A DNA stretch of 64,000 bases from Agapetus fuscipes (GCA_951799405.1 OX637345.1:9238001-9302000); one strand, 5' to 3'; counted from the first letter of the stretch, positions 1 through 10,984 are shown. Numbers and translations: made by a program. The notes: generated from the sequence alone by a model not told the origin.

Positions 1-540
1 GCATATATTAATAAGCTTGGTGATATATTTTGGTTCATTGTAAGGAATTCCTAATTTGTAGAGACAATGGACGTCTGTAACGTTGTTTTAATTATAATAA
101 AGGTGTATTGTATTATGACTTGGTGATTGGGAATTTTTGTTGTCGTGTGTTTTTGGTGATTGCGTTCTTTAGAGAGTTTTTTTGTGTATAGTATGGTGAT
201 AAAAAATAAATTTAGAGCTTCCTTAAGATCGAAGCGTTTTTTTGGTGATTACATCATTTAGGTGGTAGAGTTTTTCAGGTAGGTAGTATGTTCTTTTCGT
301 AAGAAACTTCTTTTGATAATAGAGTTATTTTGTTTTCTTTTTTTTTCTAGGTGAGAACGGTTTTTTGGTGTAAGCATTCTCCACTTAGAACCCGTTCTAA
401 CCTAGAAAACCGTTTTTACCTAGAAAACACCATCACCAAAATAATCCTTATAAGTATTCAAATAATTTTCTTATTGAAGGAACATAACCACCAAATAAAC
501 GCTGTTATCAAAGTTAAATAAGATAACCTTCCTGTATAAT
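1..540. repeat. Degenerate ggtgat-rich array, left half, with hairpin
   Basis: AT-rich DNA in which a motif close to tttggtgat followed by gcgtt or tacat recurs at irregular 25-50 bp spacing (about 120-300). At about 345-440 the orientation flips: ctaggtgagaacggtttt is followed by aacctagaaaaccgttttta and then by atcaccaaa, so this part can fold back on itself. The same motif family resumes at 2265 beyond the LINE fragment. No credible coding sequence. Confidence 0.5.
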
Positions 541-1382
541 ATAAATGGTACCAACATGAAAAGTGTCAAGGTTATTAAGGACCTAGGTGTAACTCTCGAC
601 TCAGAGCTAAGCTTTCGAAGTCACTATGATGATATAATCAGCAAATCATACAAAATGCTTGGCTTTGTGTTGAGGGTCACCAAAAATTTTAAAAACCCAC
701 AAAGTGCACTGCTTTTATATTATATTTTGTATTGTTTGTGTATTAACACTGTGAAAATTCATACTGTTATATTTTAAAAAATTTTGAGGAATTCAAAAAC
801 ACTGTTTATTTTCACATAAATATATTTAAAAAGATTACAATCTTTAGAGTAAGTTACTAACGTTTTCGACCTAGAAGGTCATCATCAGGTATCAATATAT
901 ATTGGCTTTTATATTATTCAATGATTCGAAGTTCCCTTGAATATCTGTCATATGTTTGGTCACCCTCCTATGCCGTGCATAGTGATAGAATAGAACGCGT
1001 GCAAAAATATTTCACGAGAGTTCTCTCCTTAAGGTTTGGCCATGGTAGAAGTTTAACATACCCTGAACGTCTCATTAAATTCAATATTGAAAAGTTATCA
1101 AATAGACGCACAACATCCGAACTTGTGTTTTTATATAAAATGATCAACGGCACTATTGATAGCAGAGTACTAGAGAGAATTAACTTTCACGCTAATGTTA
1201 GTTTAAGACGCCCAGAAGTATTCAGAATAAATAAACAAAACACCAATGTGGGGTATTCAAATCCAATAAATAGAATGATGAGATCTTACAATGATTTGTG
1301 TAACAGGGTGGGCGGTGATCTCGATATTCACTCGAATGATTTACAGATGTTCAGAAAACTGATTGTTTCCTGCAATAAATAA
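541..1382 (+). pseudogene. Jockey-like LINE reverse transcriptase C-terminal fragment, interrupted
   Basis: Two in-line coding pieces (about 556-722 and 917-1382) encode the segment after the catalytic domain of a non-LTR reverse transcriptase. The first has a VKVIKDLGVTLDSELSF stretch, which matches the usual region after the palm. The second has RSSLEYLSYVWSP and DRIERVQKYF, typical of Jockey/CR1-type proteins. The endonuclease and the YxDD palm are absent, so this is a 5'-truncated copy. It is split by a 182-bp insertion flanked by a 12-bp duplication; without that insertion the two frames join. The family call is firm, the clade less so. Confidence 0.8.
723..904. mobile_element. 182-bp insertion with 12-bp target duplication
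   Basis: Inserted into the LINE coding region. The 12-mer gcttttatatta lies immediately before (711-722) and after (905-916). The insert contains acactgtttattttcac, a small hairpin aaagattacaatcttt, and near its end a minus-strand CTGATGA, 5-bp stem, GAAAACG arrangement (859-889). About 150 bp of it is related, in reverse orientation, to 16365-16512. The long duplication suggests target-primed retrotransposition rather than a cut-and-paste element. Confidence 0.7.
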
Positions 1383-2230
1383 ACAGGAATACTCAAAATG
1401 TGAAAACATGAATTGTAATGAGAGAGAAATGGGTGAGGCAAGAAGAAGAGATGGAACTAACAAAAATTGAATGAAGGGACCAAAAGAAACATGTGTATAA
1501 TTTCTATTCTTATGCTTACTCAGGCTTAGTCTATCTACTACTTTTTTCACATAATACTTATATTACTTCTGTGTAGTTTTATGGTTTTATTATTTTTTTC
1601 TTTTTTCTTATGTATAATTTCTTTTCTTGTGCTAACTCAGGCTTAATCTATCTACTACTTGTTTCACACAATACTTATATTACTTCTGTGTACTTTTGTT
1701 TATTTTTTCTTTTTTTGTTATGTATAGTTTCTATTCTTGTGCTAACTCAGGCTTAATCTATCCACTACTTGTTTCACATAATACTTACCTTACTTCTGTG
1801 TGGTTTTATGATTTGATTTGTTTTTATTGTTATCCTTTTGACCCAATTCTGCTTCACTTCAATACAACTTACTTTATTTTATATACATACTTTGCTTTGC
1901 AAAACCACCAAATTACTTAAATAATAAAGATGTCGGGATTTTGTACATTGCCTGTAACACGCGCACGGCATAGTAGGTACCACAGAGTATGTGTAGGTAC
2001 AGTCCTTGGCTACTTCTCTCTGTGGCGCTTCGTAGGTACTTTATCAATAATTAAATAACATAATATTATGTATGTTGTAGATACCTATCACTGGAACGCT
2101 GGTGTATATGTATGATATTGCTCATAATATGTTTTTGTAAAATGTATAATAATATGTCATTTATGTTTATGTATTATATGCTATGTACTTACCAGTGTTC
2201 TGTTTGGTATCTCTAAAATAAATAAATCAA
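1383..2230 (+). repeat. LINE 3' untranslated region with triplicated 110-116 bp unit
   Basis: Directly follows the LINE stop codon. A unit containing aactcaggctta, tctatctactactt and acttctgtgt occurs three times (about 1500-1830; anchors near 1514, 1630 and 1740). The region ends in ctctaaaataaataaat near 2229, a plausible 3' end with poly(A) signals. Tandem repeats in the 3' untranslated region also occur in the LINE at 13391-14515. Confidence 0.6.
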
Positions 2231-2610
2231 ATGAGTGTTAGTTGGATGATATCGATCTATAAGTTAGAGTGCTCTTTTTGTGATTCTGGTGATTACATTC
2301 TTTAGGTGATAGCGTTTTGCAAGTAAGAACATTTTTTGGTGATAACATTTCTTTGGTGATGGAATTCTTAAGAAGCATTATTGTGTTCTTTTGCTGATAG
2401 CGCTTATTATGTGACTTTGTTATTGCGTTTCCTTTTGTTTTAATGGTGATGCTCTAATGACTTATTGTAATATTTCTAATATTTGCATTGATGATATTGT
2501 TTCTCATGAAATGACGTCGCTTTGGTGAAATCACTGTGTTGTTTATATTATTATTTCGGTGAACATGCTGTTTTGGTGATGGCGTTCCCTTCAGTTTAAA
2601 GCGACGGCCT
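2231..2610. repeat. Degenerate ggtgat-rich array, right half
   Basis: The segment around 2285-2335 (ggtgattaca, then ctttaggtgatagcg) closely resembles 250-295 on the other side of the LINE. This suggests one array that the LINE landed in. The units are diverged and their spacing is irregular. Confidence 0.5.
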
Positions 2611-3125
2611 GTTTTCATATAAATCATTCCAACTATTAATAAAGGGAATTCATTATGCTTTAAATTTGATGAAAATTACACTGCCGCTTTCATGAAGACA
2701 AAATTTATTGGTAAATAAACTTTTGTTCAAATATTTCCAGGACAGTATCCGAATATGCGTAAAGTTACCTAGATTGCGTAAATTGAAACAAATCTTTGAA
2801 AACTAAATAACTCTCTAGAAGTGCCGGCGTGTACTACATATATTTTTGATAAACGCAATCGAGGTGAGATTAATTTATACTTGGGGTATGTAATAATAAC
2901 AATATTTTCATTGTGTTGATATTTGAAAGGCTGAACACCTTCTATTTTATTTTGAATGAAAGATTTTCCCTGTTTATAAAAGAACAACTTTTCAATTCAG
3001 GTTTCCAGCTCCCAATGGAGGAGGATTTTATTTCTTACGAAAACTGAATACACTTAAATTCAGTACATACTGACACTTAATTGCAAACAAAACATTGAAG
3101 TATGACTTGTAATCGGATGGTGAAG
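2611..3125. other. No recognised feature
   Basis: AT-rich unique-looking sequence. Open frames here are short, lack codon bias and match nothing I recognise. Confidence 0.5.
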
Positions 3126-3169
3126 GGTTCAATACTCGTACCTACCTTTAAAAAAAACATTTAACTTCC

Positions 3170-3465
3170 AGAATATTATTTTCGTTGTGTTGAAAAATCA
3201 TATGCCTTTACCAAAGACCGATCACCTACGGTCCGTTCAACCTTAGAGCAACTGGGTATAGCTTGTGTATTTGACGTTTTTTTATAACATCGAACAAGAT
3301 TGCAGAGAGCTTTTGAGGTGTGATTCACACAAAAGCAAAGCTTACCAAGAAAGTAATCCTTTTTCATTTGGGCATTGTGTCTGATATTTATAAGGTAGGG
3401 TTCGAATCCAAGCTAATAGATTTTGAAGTCAAGCGCTCTAACAACTGAGCCATCTACGGACTGTA
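3170..3465. repeat. Remnant of SINE C joined to a tRNA-like SINE B head
   Basis: From 3180 to 3345 the sequence follows the SINE C body on the plus strand: gttgaaaaatcatatgcc, tttaccaaagaccg, then cttttgaggtgtgattcaca. At 3400-3462 a minus-strand tRNA-like head follows (read in reverse complement: gatggctcagttgttagag, then ggattcgaac). Both parts are diverged and partial. Confidence 0.55.
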
Positions 3466-3597
3466 AAAGAATTTGAAAAAGGTTATGGCTTAGAATGAAG
3501 ATAATAAATTAACACAATTCTGCAGAAGTTAACACAGCATTTCTTAAAGAAAAGGTTTGCAATATGCTTTTAGGTGTTTTTGGGAAAACCGAACTGT

Positions 3598-3868
3598 ACC
3601 TATAACTCTTACTCTGTCGCCATTCCACTTTGGATGGCCAGAGCCTCTGAAGATTTACTTTTATGTTTTCATATCCTATCATACCTCTTTTAGTTCATTA
3701 ATATCACATTTTTCATAAATTTCCTTCTTTAAGATTCGCCTTGTATATCCCATTATTTCACAATTTCACCAATCTGATGCAGCCATACTTTTCTCGGTCT
3801 TTCCTTTCACATTTCTTCTCTATACACACTTTGTAAGTCTTTCATCATCCATTCTTTTTACCAGTCCA
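3598..3868 (-). pseudogene. LINE tail remnant (RTE-like, GHVERM family)
   Basis: On the minus strand this is a decayed copy of the C-terminal end seen intact at 41182-41454. Recognisable blocks include the complements of tggccagagcctct and tatcccattatttcac. Frameshifts and point changes remove any open frame. The tail side carries taactcttactctgtcgcc, the usual junction to a ttacag repeat tail. Confidence 0.65.
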
Positions 3869-4252
3869 AAGCGTTACATATGTATAAAAACCCGCGAACT
3901 TAATTTAGCTTTCATTCAACCCGCATATGTAATATAAACTCCGCAATTCTTTGTGAAGTACATACACGCGTATGTAAAACCTCAGCATTTTACATACTCG
4001 GGTACTCGATACAGCTTACAGGAGAATTTCAAGAGCTAATCATACTTGTACACGCGGTTTTACAGACTGGCACGCTTGCGTGGCATTTTTACATGTTCCC
4101 TCATATGTTGAAAGTGAAAATGATTGAATTACATGCAAACATTTTCACTAACTACAAAACAAAAGAATAACAAAAATAATCTCTCATTAATATTGTTGAT
4201 GGATTAACTTCGTAGATACATATTAATTTTTGAACAGGATTCTTAAAACAAA
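3869..4252. other. No recognised feature
   Basis: AT-rich stretch without repeat family matches inside this window and without a supported gene. Confidence 0.4.
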
Positions 4253-4440
4253 TGCCCAAAAAGCGTTGAAGTGGCGAGTGGGGAGACCTCAACTAAGGTG
4301 GCTGAACGACATCAAGGAAACTGCAGGCAGATGTATGGTTGAACACAGCAGCCGATAGAAAAACATGGAGAGGATTGGAGGAGGCCTACGTCCAAAAGTG
4401 GGCTGAGAAAATCTGAGGAAGAACGACTGATGCATTTCGT
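4253..4440 (+). pseudogene. LINE C-terminal tail (GRP-rich end), short
   Basis: gcgagtggggagacctcaac and the following wLNDIKETAG-like stretch match the end of the LINE copy at 19840-20250. Only the last roughly 170 bp of the element survive, ending in gaggaagaacg. Confidence 0.65.
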
Positions 4441-4493
4441 TCCTTTAACTTAGTATTTACTTCACAAATATTCAAGAGTCTACTCGTCCTCCC

Positions 4494-4640
4494 GTGCTTG
4501 TTTGGCTTATCTACTATTTGATTCAAAGATGACTTTTCAGTGATATCGTCCTAAGAATCATATTGTACATAATCTTAGCTAAGAAAAAAACGTAAAGTCC
4601 GATAATGTGAGAGTTGTTTTGAATATTTTTAAAATAAATT
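4494..4640 (-). mobile_element. MITE family F, partial copy
   Basis: Begins with the terminal motif gtgcttgtttggcttat and continues with the complement of the family body (tcacattatcg, ttcttagctcagattgtg). The other end is missing or too diverged to place. Confidence 0.5.
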
Positions 4641-5550
4641 TCCAATTTTTATGAGTCACATTCGTCTATTACACATACAAACATTGCTCATGTGAAATAA
4701 CCTGTGATAGACATAAGACAAACAAGCAATATGGAGACGTGCTGCATAGGATACTTTCAGAAATCGAATAAAGTAAAAGAAAAATATAAATAAAATATAA
4801 AGTTATTCTTCACGAGTTGATTTATTTTCTCGACCGCTTTCAGTGTTCTCACGCCATTATGAAGACAACAACTAACAAATATAAACATTACAAAACGTGG
4901 ATTCCGGATAAAGTGTAGTGGAATCTACTCGATGCTTTATACGGGGAGTAAATAAAGAAAGTGTGTTTAACAATCTGATTAAAAATATCAGTCAAGACTG
5001 TGGAATGCCAAGAAATCGTGTTTATTGGGGCATGAGTGGAAATTTAATTTGAGGCAAGAGCTTTTGCACTGTTTACTCGGCGCACAGTGATTTTTAGCTG
5101 AAAAAGCTACTCTGCTTGCTCGGCAGCGAAAGCTCCGTTGCGCTTTTTCAAACAGGAAGTCGTCTGTGGGAGCCGCGGCAAGAGCCTTCGTTCCGACTGG
5201 AGCTTTCGCCTTGAAGGCTGTATTTGCGGCGGGGAAACATGCCATAAGCGTGCTTCCTGTAAAAGTGGTTCCTTGGAAAATCAACACACACAAAAATAAC
5301 TTATTTCACGACGAATGGCAGCATAATTTACAGTGTTGTTATCGTGTTCATACGTTTGATAAGTGAAATGTAATTGATCATCTATAATCAAATGAATTAA
5401 ATAAATCTGTTTATCGATCTTAGGTAATTAATATGGTTGATGCTTTTTTTATCTTAATATTTCTCTTTCACGTTCGTTTTTTTTTAGATATAAATATACA
5501 TTTTTACATTTAAAAAAAGAAAAACCCACATAAGCAAAGCCTGTGCGTGT
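4641..5550. other. Unassigned stretch with a GC-rich patch
   Basis: Mostly AT-rich. Around 5085-5265 the composition rises and both strands stay open (the plus frame reads MGAAARAFVPTGAF near 5166). There is no start context, family similarity or splice pattern that I can support, so I do not call a gene. Confidence 0.35.
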
Positions 5551-5812
5551 CTAATCTAATCTAATCTAATCCAAGCTGCAAAGATATATATCATTTAAGA
5601 TTTATACTAAATGCATTCCCACAAGCAGATATGTATAATTTCGCGCTAACACATGCCGCATGTGGACCTACAATATAAAAACCCAATCTCAAATGAACAT
5701 AAGCCTTGCAACTCTTGCCGTCCTTCCCTGAAACAGGGGTGACATTGGCAAAGTGAACCAATTTTTATATTATGGGTGGTCAGCCGCATAACAACCTATA
5801 AGTCAAGGAACA
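5551..5812 (-). repeat. Family A repeat, near full length
   Basis: Opens with a ctaat tandem tail (four units), then the complement of the family tail, and ends with acctataagtcaaggaac, the complement of the family head. Core blocks agggaaggacggcaagagtt and ggttcactttgcc (as read on the minus strand) are conserved. Family A is the most abundant repeat of this window, with about 37 loci. Confidence 0.8.
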
Positions 5813-5908
5813 TACATGACAAATTACATTTTTTAAAATCAAATGCGTGGGTATACAGATATGAGTTAGTAAAAAAAGGAATGAGGCTGGTATGGTATGA
5901 AAAGTATA

Positions 5909-6146
5909 AGGCTAAAGGTATGAGGCTGATCACCCATGCAGTAAAAAATGATTCACTTTTCCGATGTCACCCCTGTTTCAGGGAATGTCAGCAAAAGTTT
6001 TAGGGCTTCAATTTATTTGAGGTTTGTATTTTAACTTGTAAGTCCACATGCAGCATTTGTAAATGTGAACTCACACGTGTTTGCTTTTGGGTATGCATTT
6101 ATTATGAATCTCACATTTTCATATATCATTGCAACTTAGATTACAA
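5909..6146 (+). repeat. Family A repeat, diverged
   Basis: Reads atgaggctgatcacccatgc, then ggttcac-like and cacccctgtttcaggga blocks, and ends cattgcaacttagattac. It lies back to back with the next copy, forming an inverted pair. Confidence 0.7.
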
Positions 6147-6147
6147 T

Positions 6148-6320
6148 GAATCTACAATCCGCAATACACATGCTGCATGTGTACTTACAAAATAAACGAA
6201 ACTTCAGATGAATGTAAGCCTTGCAGCTCTTTTTCCGAAACCAGGGTGGCATTGGCAAAAATCAACCATGTTTTTACTGCATAGGGTGTCAGCCTCATAC
6301 CAACTTATTACTCAATGGCT
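6148..6320 (-). repeat. Family A repeat, 5' and tail shortened
   Basis: Minus-strand copy whose tail abuts the previous plus-strand copy. The head (complement of cctcataccaacttatta) is present; the part between tail and centre is shortened. Confidence 0.65.
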
Positions 6321-6359
6321 TGTTTAAATAATACAGTGTGCATATACAAAGTATGTATA

Positions 6360-6603
6360 CAGAAAAGGTGTGAAAGGAAAAAGAGGGAAGGGACGACCGA
6401 GAAAAGTATGGAGTGATCAGATTGAGGAGATTGTGAAAGAATGGGATATACAAAGTGAGCGTAAAAGAAGAAAATGCATGAAAAAGGTGATGGATATGAA
6501 GGAATTGAAAGAGGTATGTCAGGATAGGAAAAAGTGGAGGCAACTCTGCAGAGGCTCTGGCCACCCCTAGCGGAATGGCGACAATGTTACAGTTACAGTT
6601 ACA
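6360..6603 (+). pseudogene. LINE C-terminal tail (RTE-like) with ttacag tail
   Basis: Encodes about 66 residues with GKGRPRKVWSDQIEEIVKEW and a cluster of basic residues, the extreme C-terminus of an RTE-like endonuclease/reverse transcriptase polyprotein. After the stop comes gcgacaatgttacagttaca, a short microsatellite tail as usual at the 3' end of such LINEs. Nearly identical to the copy at 41171-41488; the frame is open but only a fraction of the protein is present. Confidence 0.75.
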
Positions 6604-7483
6604 TATACCAAAATATTACATTTGGAACGGAATAAGATTATTTGTCTATTTAAAATGCCATTTGAATAAATCTCCGTTTGAAGTCTTTACTAAACATCGT
6701 TTAAATTATCTTTAATTAATTAGTGAAAGGTTGTCCAACTTTGTAAAAAGAATATTAAATGGGCTCCCTTTAAATCAGTGCATCAATATTTAATATGAGT
6801 CTCGGAATCAAGAGCAATGAGAATTTTAAGATTTATTAGTGTTCTATGAATAAATAACACTGCTTTAGGATGTTCCAGAAATCCCCATCAACATCATCAG
6901 TGTAACGACGACTCAGAGCGGGTCTTTGCCTTCTTGATCAACCGCAGCCACCGCTGCCTGTCCAATGTTTTCTTCCTCCAGTTTCATATTCCTATCGTAA
7001 GGCAGTTTGACATCCTTTTGTCGAGCCATCCTTAACCTGTGTTCATATATCCATAAATCATGGATTAAAATTATGATTTAATCATAAGTCAGATAACCTT
7101 AAAATAAGGAATCTATCCTTCTCTTTCAATCATAGGATTGCTTAGCAGCAATGTAACATTCATCCCAAAATATAAACGTCTCAATTTCTCCATATTCAAG
7201 ACAATCCTTTCCTCCAGTTCCAGTTCGTCGTATCCAGTTATTCGTAAAAAAAAACGGCACATATCTGCCAATATATCCTGTAGGAACTCTCAACGTGGTC
7301 TACTTTGGGCATTTGTCCGCTTGATCATTTCCTCAATGGTCGTATGCAAGAGACCTTCCTGGCGTATTGCGCACGTAACTATGTTGTAAGCCATTCAGAT
7401 CAGACTTTAAGCAGGTATTTTCTATATTTCAATTGTAATGGTTCACTTTCAGTTTCATATTTCAGTTTCTATATTTCAATTCA
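6604..7483. other. No recognised feature
   Basis: AT-rich sequence without family matches. 6890-7030 is less AT-rich (accgcagccaccgctgcctg) and could be another LINE scrap, but no frame supports it. Confidence 0.4.
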
Positions 7484-7698
7484 ATGGTTCACTTTGCCAA
7501 TGTCACCCCTGTCTCAGGGAAGGACGGCAAGAGTTGCAGTGTGTATGTCCATTTGAGATTTGGTTTTTATGTTGTAGGTTCACATGAGGCATGTGCAAGC
7601 GCGAATATGTACGTGTCTGGTTGTGAGAATGCATGTAATGTGAATCTCCAATGTAACATATCTTTGCAACTTAGATTTGATTAGATTTAGATTAGAAT
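7484..7698 (+). repeat. Family A repeat, 5'-truncated
   Basis: Starts at the ggttcactttgccaatgtca block and runs to the family tail with gatt-type tandem units. The usual head with cttgacttatagg is missing, as expected for 5' truncation. Confidence 0.75.
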
Positions 7699-7879
7699 TG
7701 TACTCCTTGATATGGGAAGTGAAAACAAATTTAGTGCCTTGACAATAAAAGCACTGCCTTTGAAATGTGGCTAAACCTTCGGATGCTAAAAAAAACCTGG
7801 ATGGATTGAGTCGAAAACATCGCGGTTTTTCCCTTAAGAATGCCAAAGAACTCGTGATGTCCGTCAAAAAGCAATAATT

Positions 7880-8000
7880 TGCTTGTTTCTGCCATGAGAA
7901 AGTATCAGGCCCAGAAAAAGACCACTTGGGGCCCTGGTGCGAGAAAAGTCAGGGGGCCCCGAACCCTCTATCCCCTCCCCCAACACCTCCACGCGCCATC
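7880..8000. repeat. GC-rich remnant resembling the hAT debris of 46-47.6 kb
   Basis: gggccctggtgcgagaaaa followed by gggggccccgaacc recalls, in reverse complement, 47535-47575. Too short and diverged for boundaries. The flanks 7699-7879 and 8001-8295 show nothing I recognise. Confidence 0.4.
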
Positions 8001-8303
8001 CAAAAATGTATACTTTTTGCGAACCAAAATATTTACCGACGGCTCTTTGAGTTTGTTTTTAGGAAATCTGTTTGGAAGATCTATGTATGTATATAGTTGG
8101 ATTTTTTTCTCTTTTGGAAGTCGTTTAGACACTTGATGAAGGAGCTTTGTAAAAAAAATTAAAAATAAATATCTCTAATAACTGATATCCAAAAAGTCTA
8201 TGAGGGCGTTGTCGTGAATGTTTTAAAAACCTGAGCCCTCAAACAATTTTATGTAAAAAAATATTTTATTATATTTTTTTTAAACGTTTTGGGAGGCCGT
8301 GGT

Positions 8304-9108
8304 TAGTGTCCGACCGAATATTCGGTTTCGGCTTTCGGCTTTCGGCCTTTCGGCCAATATTTGCCACATTTGGCAAACTTACGGTTTCGGCCGAAAGTAG
8401 TGGTCACTTTCGGCCCAACCGAAAGTTAGGCAGACAAACCGACCACCCGCGCGCACGCAACGCGACGCGAACGCCGCGACGCGATTGGCGGCCTTTAGAC
8501 GAATAAAAGTTTAAAAAATCTTAAATAAATTGAAAAATTCTTTCATATTCGTGTACTACACATACACAACATAATACGGAGAACATATGTAGTTTAAAAT
8601 AAGAAGATTGACTGACTTGACGGTCGTTTACGCCCTGTACAACTAATTGGGCGTTGACTTAAACATGAAAAGTTTTTTTTATTACCGTTTTTTATAATTG
8701 TTTTATTTTCATTTCATTTAATTTCTTATAAAAAGTATTTTTGTTGCATTTGTTTAACTTAATTAGGCGATGAAAGAAACATGAAAAGTTTTTTAAGTTT
8801 TTTAATTTGTTTGATTTTTAATTATTAATAATTGTACCTATTAGTAATTTAAAAAAAAATTGCATATAGTTTTGCATTAAATAAAAAAGTTCCCAGAATT
8901 GTAAACACCTTTTATTGTTACTTGCATATCCTTCTAACTAAATAATGCATAAGTAACTAGGCACTTAAATAATATACATACTTTCGGCTACGGCTTCCAG
9001 TTTCGGCTTTCGGCTTCGGCTTTCGGCTTTCTACCGAAAGTAGAATTTTGCCGAAATTCGGCTACGGCTTTCGGCCGAAAGTGAAAGTACACTTTCGGTC
9101 GGACACTA
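8304..9108. mobile_element. Non-autonomous hAT-like DNA transposon with 8-bp target duplication
   Basis: Terminal inverted repeats tagtgtccgaccgaa and its complement ttcggtcggacacta border an 805-bp element. The 8-mer gccgtggt is duplicated exactly on both sides (8296-8303 and 9109-9116), the size expected for hAT-superfamily transposases. Both subterminal regions are packed with tttcgg repeats in both orientations, plausible transposase binding sites. No transposase is encoded; the interior is AT-rich apart from a cgcg-rich patch near 8445-8490. Confidence 0.85.
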
Positions 9109-9139
9109 GCCGTGGTACGGTCACACTGCTTGAACCACC

Positions 9140-9610
9140 ATTAATTCAGGCCTGCCTATATAAAGCCATTTTCACAATCTTTCATAAAACACAGACACAC
9201 CTCAAAACTATGAGAATTTGGCTTTTCTTGACTCATTACTTTGCCAAACTGCCCGTTAATGGAATGATCTACCAGTGAATGTGTTTCCTTCTCAATTTAT
9301 TCCGGTTTTATTTAAAACCAACATCAATCGCCATTTCCTTGCAGCGCCCCACGACAGAAACAACAATTCAAGCGACATAAGCCCCCAAGCCTTTCAAGAA
9401 GTAAGGACCCTTCCGCACAGGATTCCTTAACAAAACCTTCATAATTTAAAATGAAATAACATAAAAACCAAACTGTACAATAAATTTAATGTCATGAAAA
9501 CATTTCATAAATTCAAATGACTTACATTATTCAAAAACTGCACCTGGAACACACTATATGCTTTACACGTGTATTAATAAATAAATATTGTATACCTATT
9601 GTATACACGG
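9140..9610 (+). pseudogene. Probable LINE C-terminal and 3' untranslated remnant
   Basis: Frameshifted reading gives pieces such as WNDLPVNVFPSQF and FKTNINRHF, which resemble the last residues of Jockey-like reverse transcriptases, followed by an AT-rich tail. Several frame changes and stops make the boundaries approximate. Confidence 0.4.
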
Positions 9611-9660
9611 TCAAAACCCGGAACCAAAAGATCAAGCAATAATAATAATATTAGAATAAT

Positions 9661-9945
9661 TTATTTGGTGATCGTTGTTTTTTGTGAATCACACCTCGAG
9701 AACCCTCTGCGAGCTTGGTCGTTGCTGTAGAAAGCGCAAATTCTCAAGCAATACCCAGTTGCTGTAAGGCTGGATGTACCTTTGGTGACCACTGTTTGGT
9801 AAAGGAATGTGAATTTCTCACCCAGCGAAGAGCATATTTGAAAATATAAGTGGTATATTTTTTGTGCTCCGCCGGGAATGGAACCCACATCCTTCCATTT
9901 ACGAGTCGGAAGTGTCAACCACTAGACTACGGACCGTCTTTCTCT
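9661..9945 (-). repeat. SINE C, near full length
   Basis: The minus strand carries the tRNA-like head near 9890-9940 (complement of ctagactacggacc; B box ggttcc-like) and the family 3' end with cacctcgagaaccctctgcg. The B box is slightly changed. Confidence 0.75.
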
Positions 9946-10356
9946 CAAGATCTCTCTTTCGTGCAGAAGTATCCAAGGGGAAAATTACTATAGTGATCTC
10001 CAATCTTTCTTGAAAGGGCACAACAAGACTAAATAGAAGCGTCTGTATGAATGTTTAATATGGGTCTTTGTGTTTGACTTTTAATGTAGCTTGTATATAA
10101 ATTGCTGAAAGGCATCGATGCCGAATTTTAATTAATAATGTACATCAGTCTACACTCGGCGAGTTCGCCAGCTTTGTACACAGAGAAGAGAGAAAGTCAA
10201 AGCTCATGTTTATGTACATTTAATATTAAAATCTTTTAAGTCTCTCTTCCACCGTTTTCTACCCTTCTGCCCATATCTCTCTACAGTAGCGCGAGTATAA
10301 GGCATAGCGTAAATAGGTACTCAACGATCGCGTAAATAGAACAATATTTGAATGTT
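9946..10356. other. No recognised feature
   Basis: Mixed-composition sequence with no family match and no supported frame. Confidence 0.35.
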
Positions 10357-10590
10357 TACAATAATAATAACTACCTACACAGTTAAATTTTATTACTCTG
10401 ATATTAGACGAACCGTTATAAGAGACCTTACATCATTCTCGACGTTTCGTTAGCGACGGAACTAACGTTTTCAAGAGACACCCTCTCTGCACGACGACTG
10501 AGGATGAACAGAAGGATAACAGAACAGAATAATGGTTCCTCTAATATTCAAGTAATAAATTTTAACTGTGCAGTTATTACTATTGTAAAT
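10357..10590. mobile_element. Foldback element P1
   Basis: Left arm around 10371-10430 (cagttaaattttattactct, then attagacgaaccgtta) is the imperfect reverse complement of 10530-10585. The centre holds gacgtttcgttagcgac and aactaacgttttcaagagac. A related single arm with the same outer flank lies at 33320-33412, so the family extends beyond the arms. Confidence 0.6.
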
Positions 10591-10731
10591 ATGTCAAATG
10601 ACCGTAACTCCAACCTAAGCCTAACATTATTTGAATGGATGATTTAAAAAAGGCACTACGTAATTTAACAGCTAAATTGCTCGTGCATAACATTATTTTT
10701 ATTTGTAAACCTAATTTTGGTCGCTGCCTTA

Positions 10732-10963
10732 ATTCTTGTTTGCCGTATACGCCATTGAGAAAATTTTACATGAGCAATGTGTACTGGACCAATGTGTCTT
10801 ATAAAAACAATAAATTTATTGAAAAAATATTTAAAAGAACTCTCACATTATCGAGTTTTACGGTTTTTCTTAGCTCAGATTGTGTAGAATTTGATTCTTA
10901 AGACAACTGCATGAAAAAGTCGTATTTGACAAGATTGGCGTAGGTATACGGTAAACAAGAACT
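10732..10963. mobile_element. MITE family F, full length
   Basis: Imperfect terminal inverted repeats of about 22 bp (ttcttgtttgccgtatac and its counterpart gtatacggtaaacaagaa) enclose the family body: tgtactggaccaatgtgtc, aactctcacattatcg, ttcttagctcagattgtg. No coding capacity. Confidence 0.65.
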
Positions 10964-10984
10964 GGGGGAGCGAGTTTTGAAAAA

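Noticed and set aside
5085..5290. GC-rich open frames on both strands near 5.2 kb as a host exon
   Set aside because: No splice sites with matching frame, no recognised family and both strands equally open.
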